DNA of 64,000 bases from Bufo bufo (lineage: Eukaryota; Chordata; Amphibia; Anura; Bufonidae). The stretch is from the NCBI RefSeq assembly GCF_905171765.1, contig NC_053389.1, positions 404,226,645 through 404,290,644 on the forward strand. Direction: 5' to 3'. Of the stretch, positions 56,189-64,000 are shown piece after piece. Positions within the stretch are counted from its first letter, which is position 1. Each line of letters begins with the position of its first letter. Made by a program: the position numbers and the translations under genes. Under the pieces are notes generated by a model, which saw only the letters and a program-made list of their open reading frames with translations, ran no database searches and had not been told where the DNA came from.

Positions 56189-57256
56189 AAAAGCTGGATC
56201 AAAAGCAAGGTTTTCAATGTTATTCCGAATAGTCAGCAGTAACATATGGCCTAAAATCAGTGGTAGGAAGGGGACATCTCAACCCCCAAAACGCGTCTGG
56301 TCAGACCCCCCAAGTATATGCGAGTGCACCACATCGACCGAACAAAGGAATAGTGTCAAACCCGATTTAAAAACTCTGCGTGAAAAGTGGCAGTCAGACG
56401 GAGTCCGGATCCAAACAAGCGGGCTAACCAACGCGGTGAACACACTACCTGCCAAACTGAAGGAGGAGACCGGAGTGAGGTCCGCAGGACGGCAGAAGCT
56501 TTCAACATCGGGCGGCAGAAGTTTCCAACAGCGGTAAGACTGTTTCAACACAAAAAGCTGGTTGAATTGTTACAAGCTCTAACACTGACCTAAAGCGGGA
56601 CGCCGCCAGGTCAGTAATATAGCGGGACTCTGCCGCCTACTATTGTACACTACTGTTCCAATCTATACACCACTGTTCCGGCTTAGGATTTTAGGCCATA
56701 TGTTACTGCTGACTATTGGGAATAACATTGAAAACCTTGCTTTTGATCCAGCTTTTTAATGTTTATCGGAACAATTAGAGGAATTTGAGTTGTCTTGAAA
56801 CTTTTTATTGCTAGCATTTGGAGGAACTTGAGTCATCTTGATACTTTGTTGCCAATATTGCTGCTACTATTGAAGCATGCTGCTATAATTAACTTATGCC
56901 ACTATTTTAAGTGAAAGTGCATTTACTGATACATGTTTTAGGGTATTTACAAGTACCAAGCGCTTTTAACTGATTAGTCTAGTGTTGTATGTATGCCTCT
57001 GGATGGATTGTAATATTTGCAGTGCTATGTTTTTTTAGGAGCAATCTCCAGTTATTGCAAGCTATAGGTGACACATCAGCTCAATCACCTCTGCTGGGAG
57101 TTCGCCCTTTAGAATTGTCAGATATATTATATTTAATTTATTTTATCATAATCTAGTATATTATATTCCATACATTAGAATATTGTACTGTAAGTCTGTA
57201 AAATAAATTTAGTGACCGAATACCTTAAGGTGTGCCTAGTCCTTTTTATATAATAT

Positions 57257-57657
57257 TAAATATAGCTAAAACAAATACCTATATAAAAAAAAAAATGAAA
57301 TAAAAATAAACAATAATTATTATACACTAATTAGTATATGTTTTATTTCTTTATGGAAGAAAAACAATGAACATTTTTTGTGTATGTAATCTATTATATT
57401 ATTGCTCAAACTAATAACTAGAAATTAGTGAATTTATCAAAAATCCGATTAGCCGGTTTGCCGAATTTTTTGGGAAAAATTTGGTTTGATCCGAATATAT
57501 TTGCAGTGAATTTTCATTAAAAACTGCTATTTCCTGGCTGCAGAAAGCCTTTATAGTGGTGTAGAACACTGTGCCTTGCAGTAACACGCATAGGGGGTCT
57601 GCTTTGGTAGTGAAATAATACTGTGAGTCCGTATGACATGCAGATGACAGGAGTCGC
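57257..57657. other. AT-rich DNA and hAT-like MITE left end
   Basis: From about 57425 the pattern aatccgattagccggtttgc and gggaaaaatttggtttgatc then ctgctatttcctggctgcag resembles the end of a hAT-type MITE. The partner end was not located. Confidence 0.4.
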
Positions 57658-58664
57658 TCTTAGGCCTCTTTCACACGGGCGTGTCCGGATTATGTCCGGA
57701 TGCGTCCCGGTGCATTGCGGCAAACCCGCGCGAGTCGGAACGCAATTGCAGTCAGTTTTGACTGCGATTGCATTCCGATGTTCAGTTTTTATCATGCGGG
57801 TGCAATGTGTTTTGCACGCGCGTGATAAAAAACCGTCTGTGGTACCCAGACCCGGACTTCTTCACAGAAGTTCAGGTTTGGGTTAGTTGTAGTGTAGATT
57901 GTATTATTTCCCCTTATAACATGGTTATAATGGAAAAAAATAGCATTCTGAATACAGAATGCATAGTACGGTACAATAGGGCTGGAGGGGTTAATTTTTT
58001 TTTTTACAAAAATTTAACTCACTTTAATCCACTTGTTCGCGCAGCCGGCATCTCTTCTGTCTTCATCTGTGAGCAATAGGACCTTTGATGATGTCATTGC
58101 GTTCATCACATGGTCCATCACATGATCCATCACCATGGATGCTTATACAAGTAGACTCCCCCCCAACAAAGTGGAGAGGGTGTCAGCAGTAAGTTTGTGT
58201 TGACATCACTGATTATTTTGCCCTTCCTCTGATCAGTCAGAACAATAACGGAACCCGTCTGTGGAGCGTCTGCCTTCACTCGGTCAGCATTTGGTCAGTA
58301 ATCCATCAGTATTCAGTATTGCTAATGCAAAAAAAAACAAGAGTGGATCCAAAACAGAGATGACACGTGAATAGAATATTTGCATGTCTTCTGTGTTTTG
58401 TTCCCACTCCTGCTTTTGGTTACCAAATCACAAGCCAATTCTGATGGGACCATTCAAGCCTTACAGCTGCTTCACAGAGAGGATCCGTTGTTCATCTAAT
58501 TTTTCCTTCCTTCTGACAGATTAGAAGAAAGGTCAAATAAATGATGATGTCAGCTAAGCCAAAAAGGCTAAATAGTGGGCCCAGTCATGAAGTGGGGAGG
58601 GTGGGAACAGCACGAAAAGTCCACAGAGTGGCCCTATGACATAGTGGTGAGGTGGAAGCAGCAT
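57658..58664. repeat. MITE-like foldback sequences
   Basis: ttaggcctctttcacacggg at 57659 begins a repeat with cgtgtccgga/tccggatgcg and gcgattgcattccga hairpins. A block with ggctggaggggttaa at about 57990 follows. The rest to 58664 is unassigned. No coding frame. Confidence 0.45.
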
Positions 58665-58667
58665 AAG

Positions 58668-58935
58668 GCCTCATTCACACGACCGTTGTGTGCATCCGTG
58701 GCCGTTGTTCCGTTTTCCGTGATTTTCTGCGGACCCATTGACTTTCAATGGGTCCGTTGAAAACTCGGAGAATGCACCGTTGTTCATCCGCGGCCGTGAT
58801 CCGTGTTTCCTGTCCGTCCAAAAAATATGACCTGTCCTATTTTTTTGACGGATAACGGTTCACGGACCCATTCAAGTCAATGGGTCCGTGAAAAAACAAT
58901 TGGCATCCGTGTCCATGATCCGTGGCTGTTGGCAA
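58668..58935. repeat. Truncated Harbinger-type MITE
   Basis: Starts aaggcctcattcacacgacc and parallels 54965-55230 (gattttctgcggacccattg, actttcaatgggtccgttga). It stops at about 58935, where a different foldback starts (aactttcacacagatggatc). Confidence 0.7.
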
Positions 58936-59239
58936 CTTTCACACAGATGGATCACAGATCCGTCTGCATAAAAGCTTTTTCAGATATGAGTTTTCACTTC
59001 GTGAAAACTCATATCTGACAGTATATTCTAACACAGAGGCGTTCCCATAGTGATGGGGACGCTTCAAGTTAGAATATACTGAGAACTGTGTACATGACTG
59101 CCCCCTGCTGCCTGGCAGCACCCGATCTTTTACAGGGGGCTGTGATCCGCACAATTAACCCCTCAGGTGACGCACCTAAAGGGTTAATTGTGCGTATCAT
59201 AGCCCCCTGTAAGAGATCAGGTGCTGCCTGGCAGACCCC

Positions 59240-59640
59240 CTCCCTCCCCAATATTATATTCATTGGTGGCCAGTGCGGCCTCCCCTCTCCCCCCCCCCAG
59301 TTAAAATCACATTCCGAATCCCCCATCATTGGTGGCCAGTGCGGCCTCACCTCTCCCCCCCCTAGTTAAAATCACGTTCCGAATCCCCCATCATTGGTGG
59401 CCAGTGCGGCCTCACCTCTCCCCCCCCTAATTAAAATCACGTTCTGAATCCCCCATCATTGGTGGCCAGTGCGGCCTCACCTCTCCCCCCCAGTTAAAAT
59501 CACGTTCCGAATCCTCCATCATTGGTGGCCAGTGCGGCCTCACATCTCCCCCCCAGTTAAAATCACGTTCCGAATCCCCCATCATTGGTGGCCAGTGCGG
59601 CCTCACATCTCTCCCCCCCCTAGTTAAAATCACGTTACCC
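59240..59640. repeat. ~62-bp tandem array (about 6 copies)
   Basis: The unit contains catcattggtggccagtgcg, gcctcacctctccccccc and agttaaaatcacgttccgaa. It is related to the cagtattaaaagcattggtg arrays in the other foldbacks. Confidence 0.85.
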
Positions 59641-59699
59641 CATCATTGGTGGCAGTGGAGAGTTCCGATCGGAGTCCCAGTTTAATCGCGGGGGCTCCG

Positions 59700-59975
59700 A
59701 TCAGTAACCATGGCAACCAGGACGCTACTGCAGTCCTGGTTGCCATGGTTACTTAGCAATTTTTAGAAGCATTATACTTAGCTGCGATGTCTGTGACCGG
59801 CCGGGCGCTCCTCCTACTGGTAAGTGACAGGTCTGTGCTATAGGCAATGCGCCGCACAGACCTTTCACTTACCAGTAGGAGGAGCACCCGGCCGGTCACA
59901 GACATCGCAGCTCGCAGGTAAGTATATTGCTTCTAAAAATTGCTAAGTAACCATATCAACCAGGACTGCAGTAGC
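59700..59975. repeat. Palindrome (about 100-bp arms)
   Basis: Left arm tggttacttagcaattttta ... tcctactggtaagtgacagg pairs with the inverted right arm ctttcacttaccagtaggag ... taaaaattgctaagtaacca, centre near 59847. The homologous palindrome at 26640-26960 has the same layout. Confidence 0.82.
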
Positions 59976-60461
59976 GTCTTTCTGAGCACCTGTCATGTTT
60001 CCTGAGGTTCTACAATGCCCAGACAGTAGAAACACCCCAAAAATGACCCCATTTCGGAAAGTAGACACCCTAAGGTATTCGCTGATAGGCATAGTGAGTT
60101 CATGGAAGTTTTTATTTTTTGTCACAAGTTATCGGAAAATGATATATATATATTTATATTTTTTCTTACAAATGCGGACAAGAAAAGGCATTTTCTATAT
60201 AGTTCTGGCAATGTGCAGATCCGCAAAATGCGGAAAGCACATTGCCGGTGTCCGTGTTTTGCGGATCCGCGGATCTGTAAATCCGCGGATCCGCAAAACA
60301 CATACGGACATCTGAATGGAGCCTTACAGGGGGGTGATCAATGACAGGGAGGTGATCAGGGAGTCTATATGGGGTGATCAGGGGTTAATAAGGGGTTAAT
60401 AAGTAACAAGTGGGGTGTAGTGTAGTGTGGTGATTGGTGCTACTTACAGAGCTGCCTGTGT

Positions 60462-60766
60462 CCTCTGGTGGTCGATCCAAGCAAAAGGGACCACCAGAGG
60501 ACCAGGTAGCAGGTATATCAGACGCTGTAAACAAAACAGCGTCTGATATACCTTTCAGGGGTTCAAAAAAATCGCATCTACAGCCTGCCAGTGAATGATC
60601 GCCGCTGGCAGGCTGTAAATCAGCTCGTTTACCTTCCGATCCTGTGAATGCGCGCTCCTGTGTGCGCGCGTTCACAGGAAATCTCGCGTCTCGCGAGATG
60701 ACGCGCCGAGGCGTCTAGGAGGAACAAACTGACCGCCTGCAGGACGCATCCCTGCGTTAGGCGGTC
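60462..60766. repeat. Cluster of six hairpins
   Basis: Stems: cctctggtggtc (60462-60500), ggtatatcagacgctgt (60512-60552), acagcctgcca (60580-60616), cctgtgaa-gcgcgc (60641-60678), atctcgcg (60681-60699), and gaccgcct-gcagg/acgca (60731-60766). All lie within about 315 bp of the TTAA end of the element. Confidence 0.85.
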
Positions 60767-60779
60767 GGGAGGAGGTTAA

Positions 60780-62060
60780 CCTGTCTATTGGTAGAGCAGG
60801 GGTCTATGACAGAAAAAAACTGTTTAATGTCACCCGAAAATGTAAAAGAACAATTAGTAAAATTTATTAAGCTGTCAACTAGGTAGAGGAGGGGTATATT
60901 ACACCCAAACATTGGTGAATTTCACCTGAAAATGTAACAGACAAATTAGTGATTTTTTTTTACCTGTCTACTAGGTATAGCAGTGGTACATCACACCCAA
61001 AAATTTGTGAATTTCACCCGAAAATTTAACAGACAAATTTTTGAATTTTTTTAACCTGTTTACTAGGTATAGCAGTGTTACATCACACCTAAAAATTGGT
61101 GAATTTTACCCAAAAATGTAACAGACAAATTTGTGATTTTGTTTTACCTGTCTACTAGGTATAGTAGTGGTACATCACACCCAAATATTGGTGAATTTCA
61201 CCCGAAGATGTAACAGACAAATTTGTAATTTTTTTTAACCTGTCTACTAGGTGTAGCAGTGGTACATTAAACCCAAAAAGTGGTGAATTTCACCCAAAAA
61301 TGTAACAGACAAATTTGTGATTTTTTTTTTAAACCTGTCTACTAGGTATAGCAGTGGTACATCACAAGTAAAAATTGGTGAATTTCAGCTGAAAATGTAA
61401 CAGACAAATTTGTGTTATTTTTTACCTGTCTACTAGGTATAGCAGTGGTACATCACACCCAAAAATTGGTGAATTTCACCCGAAGATGTAACAGACAAAT
61501 TTGTGAATTTTTTTAACCTGTCTACTATGTATAGCAGTGGTACATCACAAGTAAAAATTTGTGAATTTCACCCAAAAATGTAACCGACAAATTTGTGATT
61601 TTTTTTAACCTGTCAACTAGGTATAGCAGTGGTACATTACACCCAAAAATTTGTGAATTTCACCCGAAAATTAAACAGACAAGTTTGTGAATTTTTTTAA
61701 CCTGTCTACTAGGTATAGCAGTGGTACATCACAGCCGAAAATTGGTGAATTTCACCAGAAAATGTAACAGACAAATTTGTGTATATTTTTAACCTGTCTA
61801 CTAGGTATAGCAGTGGTATATCACAAGTAAAAATTGGTGAATTTCACCCGAAAATGTAACAGACAAATTTGTGATTTTTTTTAACCTGTCTACTAGGTAT
61901 AGCAGTGGTACAGCTCACCCAAAAATTTGTGAATTTCACCCGAAAATGTAACAGACAAATTTGTGAATTTTTTAACCTGTCTACTAGGTATAGCAGTGGT
62001 ACATCACACCCAAAAATTGGTGAATTTTACCCGAAAATGTAACAGAAAAAGTAGTTAAAT
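60780..62060. repeat. ~93-bp tandem array (about 14 copies)
   Basis: The unit contains acctgtctactaggtatagc, agtggtacatcacacccaaa, and aattggtgaatttcaccc then aaaatgtaacagacaaattt. It is 3' of the hAT copy on its right. The TTAA-ended element at 60779 interrupts it. Confidence 0.9.
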
Positions 62061-62336
62061 GACATAAAATAATATAAAATACGTACAAAAAATAAATATA
62101 TGATTTATGAGGTGGAGGTCCATATGGAGTAGGAGTTTGAGGAGGCGGTGGACATAGTGGTGTAGGTGGAAGCAGCGTTGGAGGAGGATGAGGTAGCCAA
62201 CATTGGTTTTTGGTTTTAATTTTAATAAAAAAATAATAATTAGGATACACTCCAAAAGAGTGTGAAATATCCAAAATACAAGAAGGAGCAATTGCGCTGC
62301 AGTATAAAAATGTCTGGTTAAGGCCGGTATACATGT

Positions 62337-63511
62337 CTATTCTGCACAAGGTACGGACAAGTCCTGTGTGATCCATGCTTGGTTAATTTTAATGAACGTG
62401 AGCTTGTCCACATTGGCTGTGGACAGGCTGCTGCGCTTGTCTGTGATAACGCCCCCTGCCGTGCTAAACACACGTTCAGATAATACACTGGCTGCAGGGC
62501 AGGCCAGCACCTCCAAGGTGTAAAGGGAAAGCTCAGGCCATGTGCCTAATTTGGAGACCCAGAAGTTGAAGGGGGCAGACCCATCATTCAGTACGTGTAG
62601 GCATGTGCACACATACTGCTCCACCATGTTAGTGATAATCGCTCATGTGTGCCAGGCTGCCCAGAGGCAACGAAAAGCTGTCCTCTGCGGGAGGTGTATC
62701 GTCTGCGTCCTCTGTATCCCCCCAGCCACGCACCAGTGATGGCCATGAGCTGGTCTGGGTGCCACCCTGCTGTGAACATGGTTCCTCCTCCATCTGTTCC
62801 TCCTCATCCTCCACCTCATAATCCTCCAGAACTATGCCCTGGCTGGACAATTGTGCACCTGGCGTTTGCGGGTGCAGGAACCCACCCTCGGAGCCACTTT
62901 GGAATGACTGGCCGGAAACCCTACGAAATGATCCCTCTTCCTCCCCCTCCTCCTGTGCCACATCCTCTTCCATCATCGCCAGCAGCGTTTTTTTTTAAGG
63001 AGGCATAGAAGTGGGATAGTAATGCTGAGAACGGCTTTAATCGGCACTGGCCATGTTGGTAGAGTACGCGAAACAGCGTAACAAGGAACACAGGCATGTC
63101 ACATATGAGGCGGAGAGCGGGAAGGCCGAAGTTAGGCTGCAGCGCTGACAGGCAAGCAGCAGCAGGGTGAGAACAACGAAATCGCGCACAGTCGGCCCGC
63201 ACTTTATGCAGAAGCTCTGACATATCGGGGTAATTTTTAAGGAATCTTTGCACCACCAAATTCAGCACATGCTCCAGGCAAGGGATATGCTTCAAATCGG
63301 CTAGTCCCAGAGCTGCTACGAGATTTCGCCCATTATCGCACAACCACCAGGCCGGGCTTGAGGCTCACCGGCACCAACCACTCATCGGTCTGTTGTTCAA
63401 GGCCCTTCCACAGCTCCTGCGCGGTGTGGGGTTTGTCCCCCAAACAGATAAGTTTTAAAACTGCCTGCTGTTATTTACTCCAGCCTATGCTGAAGTTGGT
63501 GGTGAAGGTGT
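62337..63511 (-). pseudogene. hAT transposase, internally deleted copy
   Basis: The frame enters at the LTR junction (sequence equivalent to TFTTNFS in the copy at 44010). It continues with CDNGRNLVAALGLADLKHI (second catalytic Asp), VLNLVVQRFLKNYPDMSELL, LPALRLICDMP, then a deletion that removes the segment after that point, including the WWNST region. It resumes near the YQHGQC / LLSHFYASLKK region in another frame. The acidic stretch (EEGEEEGSF ... PSLVRGWGDTEDADD) and LGSLAHMSDY follow. A second deletion removes the LLDPRYK region, then MVEQYVCTCLHVLNDGSAPF and LACPAASVLSERVFSTAGG lead to the stop at 62337. Two deletions and two or more frame changes make it inactive. Confidence 0.88.
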
Positions 63512-63637
63512 TGTCATGGTCTTACCTGCTTGCTGCTCTCCTTCGTTTGACATGTGCTGGCGGCCATCTTGGTTTCTGGGTTTCTTGTAGCCTTCCACCC
63601 TGCGGCTCCTCCTTCCCCTGGGAGGAGCTGGATGCCT

Positions 63638-63652
63638 AGCTCATATATATAG
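63638..63652 (+). promoter_or_regulatory. Putative TATA box in LTR
   Basis: catatatataggag, about 130 bp into the LTR and 300 bp before the polyadenylation signal, a typical U3 placement. Confidence 0.55.
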
Positions 63653-63720
63653 GAGGTCTGTGGCTTCAGTTCCTTGCTTGGTCCTCTTGTGTTCACATGC
63701 TTCTAAGACTGCTGCTGCTT

Positions 63721-63880
63721 CTGGTTCCTGATCCTGGCTTCGTCTGACTACCCTGCTGGTTCCTGATCCTGGCTTCGTCTGACTACCCTGCTGGTTCCTG
63801 ATCCTGGCTTCGTCTGACTACCCTGCTGGTTCCTGATCCTGGCTTCGTCTGACTACCCTTCTGGTTCCTGACCTCTGGCT
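63721..63880. repeat. 35-bp tandem array in LTR (about 5 copies)
   Basis: ggttcctgatcctggcttcg begins units at 63723, 63758, 63793 and 63828; a degenerate unit starts at 63863 (ggttcctgacctctgg). Confidence 0.9.
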
Positions 63881-63941
63881 TCGCAAAGACTCTGCTCGGT
63901 TTCACCATCCGTTTGGACTTTTGCTTTACAGCTTTATTTTC

Positions 63942-63947
63942 AATAAA
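63942..63947 (+). terminator. Polyadenylation signal AATAAA in LTR
   Basis: caataaagcc is followed by T-rich and TG-rich sequence (tcttgttgtacgtctggttc), as in an R/U5 boundary. Confidence 0.6.
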
Positions 63948-64000
63948 GCCTTCTTATTTTCACTTATCTCTTGTTGTACGTCTGGTTCATGGTTCCGTGA

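Larger units (their letters stand above)
51856..57256. repeat. Large inverted-repeat element split by a 3.6-kb block
   Basis: The left arm (51856-52376) starts ttatataaaaaggactgggc and matches the inverted right arm ending gtcctttttatataa at 57256. The inner continuation 56189-56260 pairs with 56690-56765. The non-paired core is about 56262-56688. Joining 51856-52376 to 56189-57256 gives a foldback of about 1.6 kb with ~590-bp arms. No transposase is seen in the core. Confidence 0.82.
58936..60779. mobile_element. piggyBac-type non-autonomous element, right end intact
   Basis: The left part is foldback DNA related to 34641-36429 and 25886-27169. A middle part (59977-60165) is related to the piggyBac 3' region at 30050-30400. 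The right part is a run of hairpins ending gggaggaggttaa, with TTAA at 60776-60779. No transposase. The left terminus is not found, so the element is truncated or rearranged. Confidence 0.6.
60780..63511 (-). mobile_element. hAT transposon, 3' part, internally deleted, truncated by an LTR
   Basis: On the minus strand: transposase core from 63511 down to 62337, then an AT-rich spacer and the 93-bp array. Same family as 40404-48249. The 5' part lies beyond the LTR that begins at 63512. The 3' terminal repeat is not seen. Confidence 0.75.
63512..64000 (+). repeat. LTR (start), runs off the window
   Basis: Starts TGTCATGGTC at 63512 inside the hAT transposase. A TATA-like catatatatagg lies at about 63640, a 35-bp tandem array at 63721-63880, and AATAAA at 63942-63947. 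The last bases (gttccgtga) mirror the TGTCA start, so the LTR probably ends within a few bases of the window edge. Whether it is solo or part of a full element cannot be seen. Confidence 0.75.

Overview
This window looks like vertebrate, most probably amphibian (frog or toad), intergenic DNA built almost entirely from nested transposable elements. The reasons are the mixture seen here: ZBED-type hAT elements, PGBD4-like piggyBac elements with TTAA sites, a chromodomain Ty3/Gypsy element, a Rep/helicase Helitron, CR1/Rex1-like LINE tails, Tc1-type and Harbinger-type MITEs, and very many foldback repeats. No host protein-coding gene, tRNA or genuine rRNA gene is supported. The species assignment is an inference from repeat content and was not checked against any database.

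Layout. 1-4342: 5' part of a reverse-strand hAT element, with its broken transposase and a 147-bp tandem repeat, inserted into the protease region of a reverse-strand Gypsy element (4343-6232). The LTR of that Gypsy element carries a 5S-rRNA-like stretch. 6233-8464: a LINE 3' tail and a piggyBac 3' fragment. 8790-15140: a complete, recently inserted chromovirus (both LTRs, 5-bp target duplication gtagc, decayed gag-pol) sitting inside an AT-rich MITE. 15625-17370: a compound foldback with a higher-order minisatellite. 17666-18630: a solo LTR.

18767-25885: a decayed Rep/helicase Helitron (reverse) whose 5' end is lost. It carries a solo LTR and a minisatellite, and it runs into a foldback and a 5'-truncated piggyBac element (27170-31748). 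The piggyBac element hosts an 899-bp near-perfect palindrome. 32579-36537: a second, complete Helitron that is an internal-deletion derivative of the first. 37121-39922: a TTAA MITE containing an 8-bp-duplication hAT derivative with a 27-bp minisatellite. 40404-48249: a near-complete hAT element with both ends, broken by a CR1/Rex1-like LINE. 48258-51855: mostly unassigned DNA.

51856-57256: a large inverted-repeat element split by a 3.6-kb block that is bounded by 178-180-bp direct repeats. The block contains a palindromic Tc1 derivative, a Harbinger MITE and an LTR fragment. 57420-60779: MITEs and a piggyBac-type non-autonomous element ending in six hairpins and TTAA. 60780-63511: a third hAT copy (reverse, internally deleted) with a 93-bp tandem repeat. 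63512-64000: the start of an LTR inserted into that hAT and running off the window.

How it fits together. Nothing here forms a pathway. The value of the window is as a readable insertion history (hAT in Gypsy, LINE in hAT, LTR in hAT, LTR in Helitron, chromovirus in MITE, MITE in piggyBac, hAT in MITE) and as a collection of unusual DNA structures. Every transposase or polymerase reading frame carries stops, frameshifts, deletions or insertions, so none is likely to be active from this locus.
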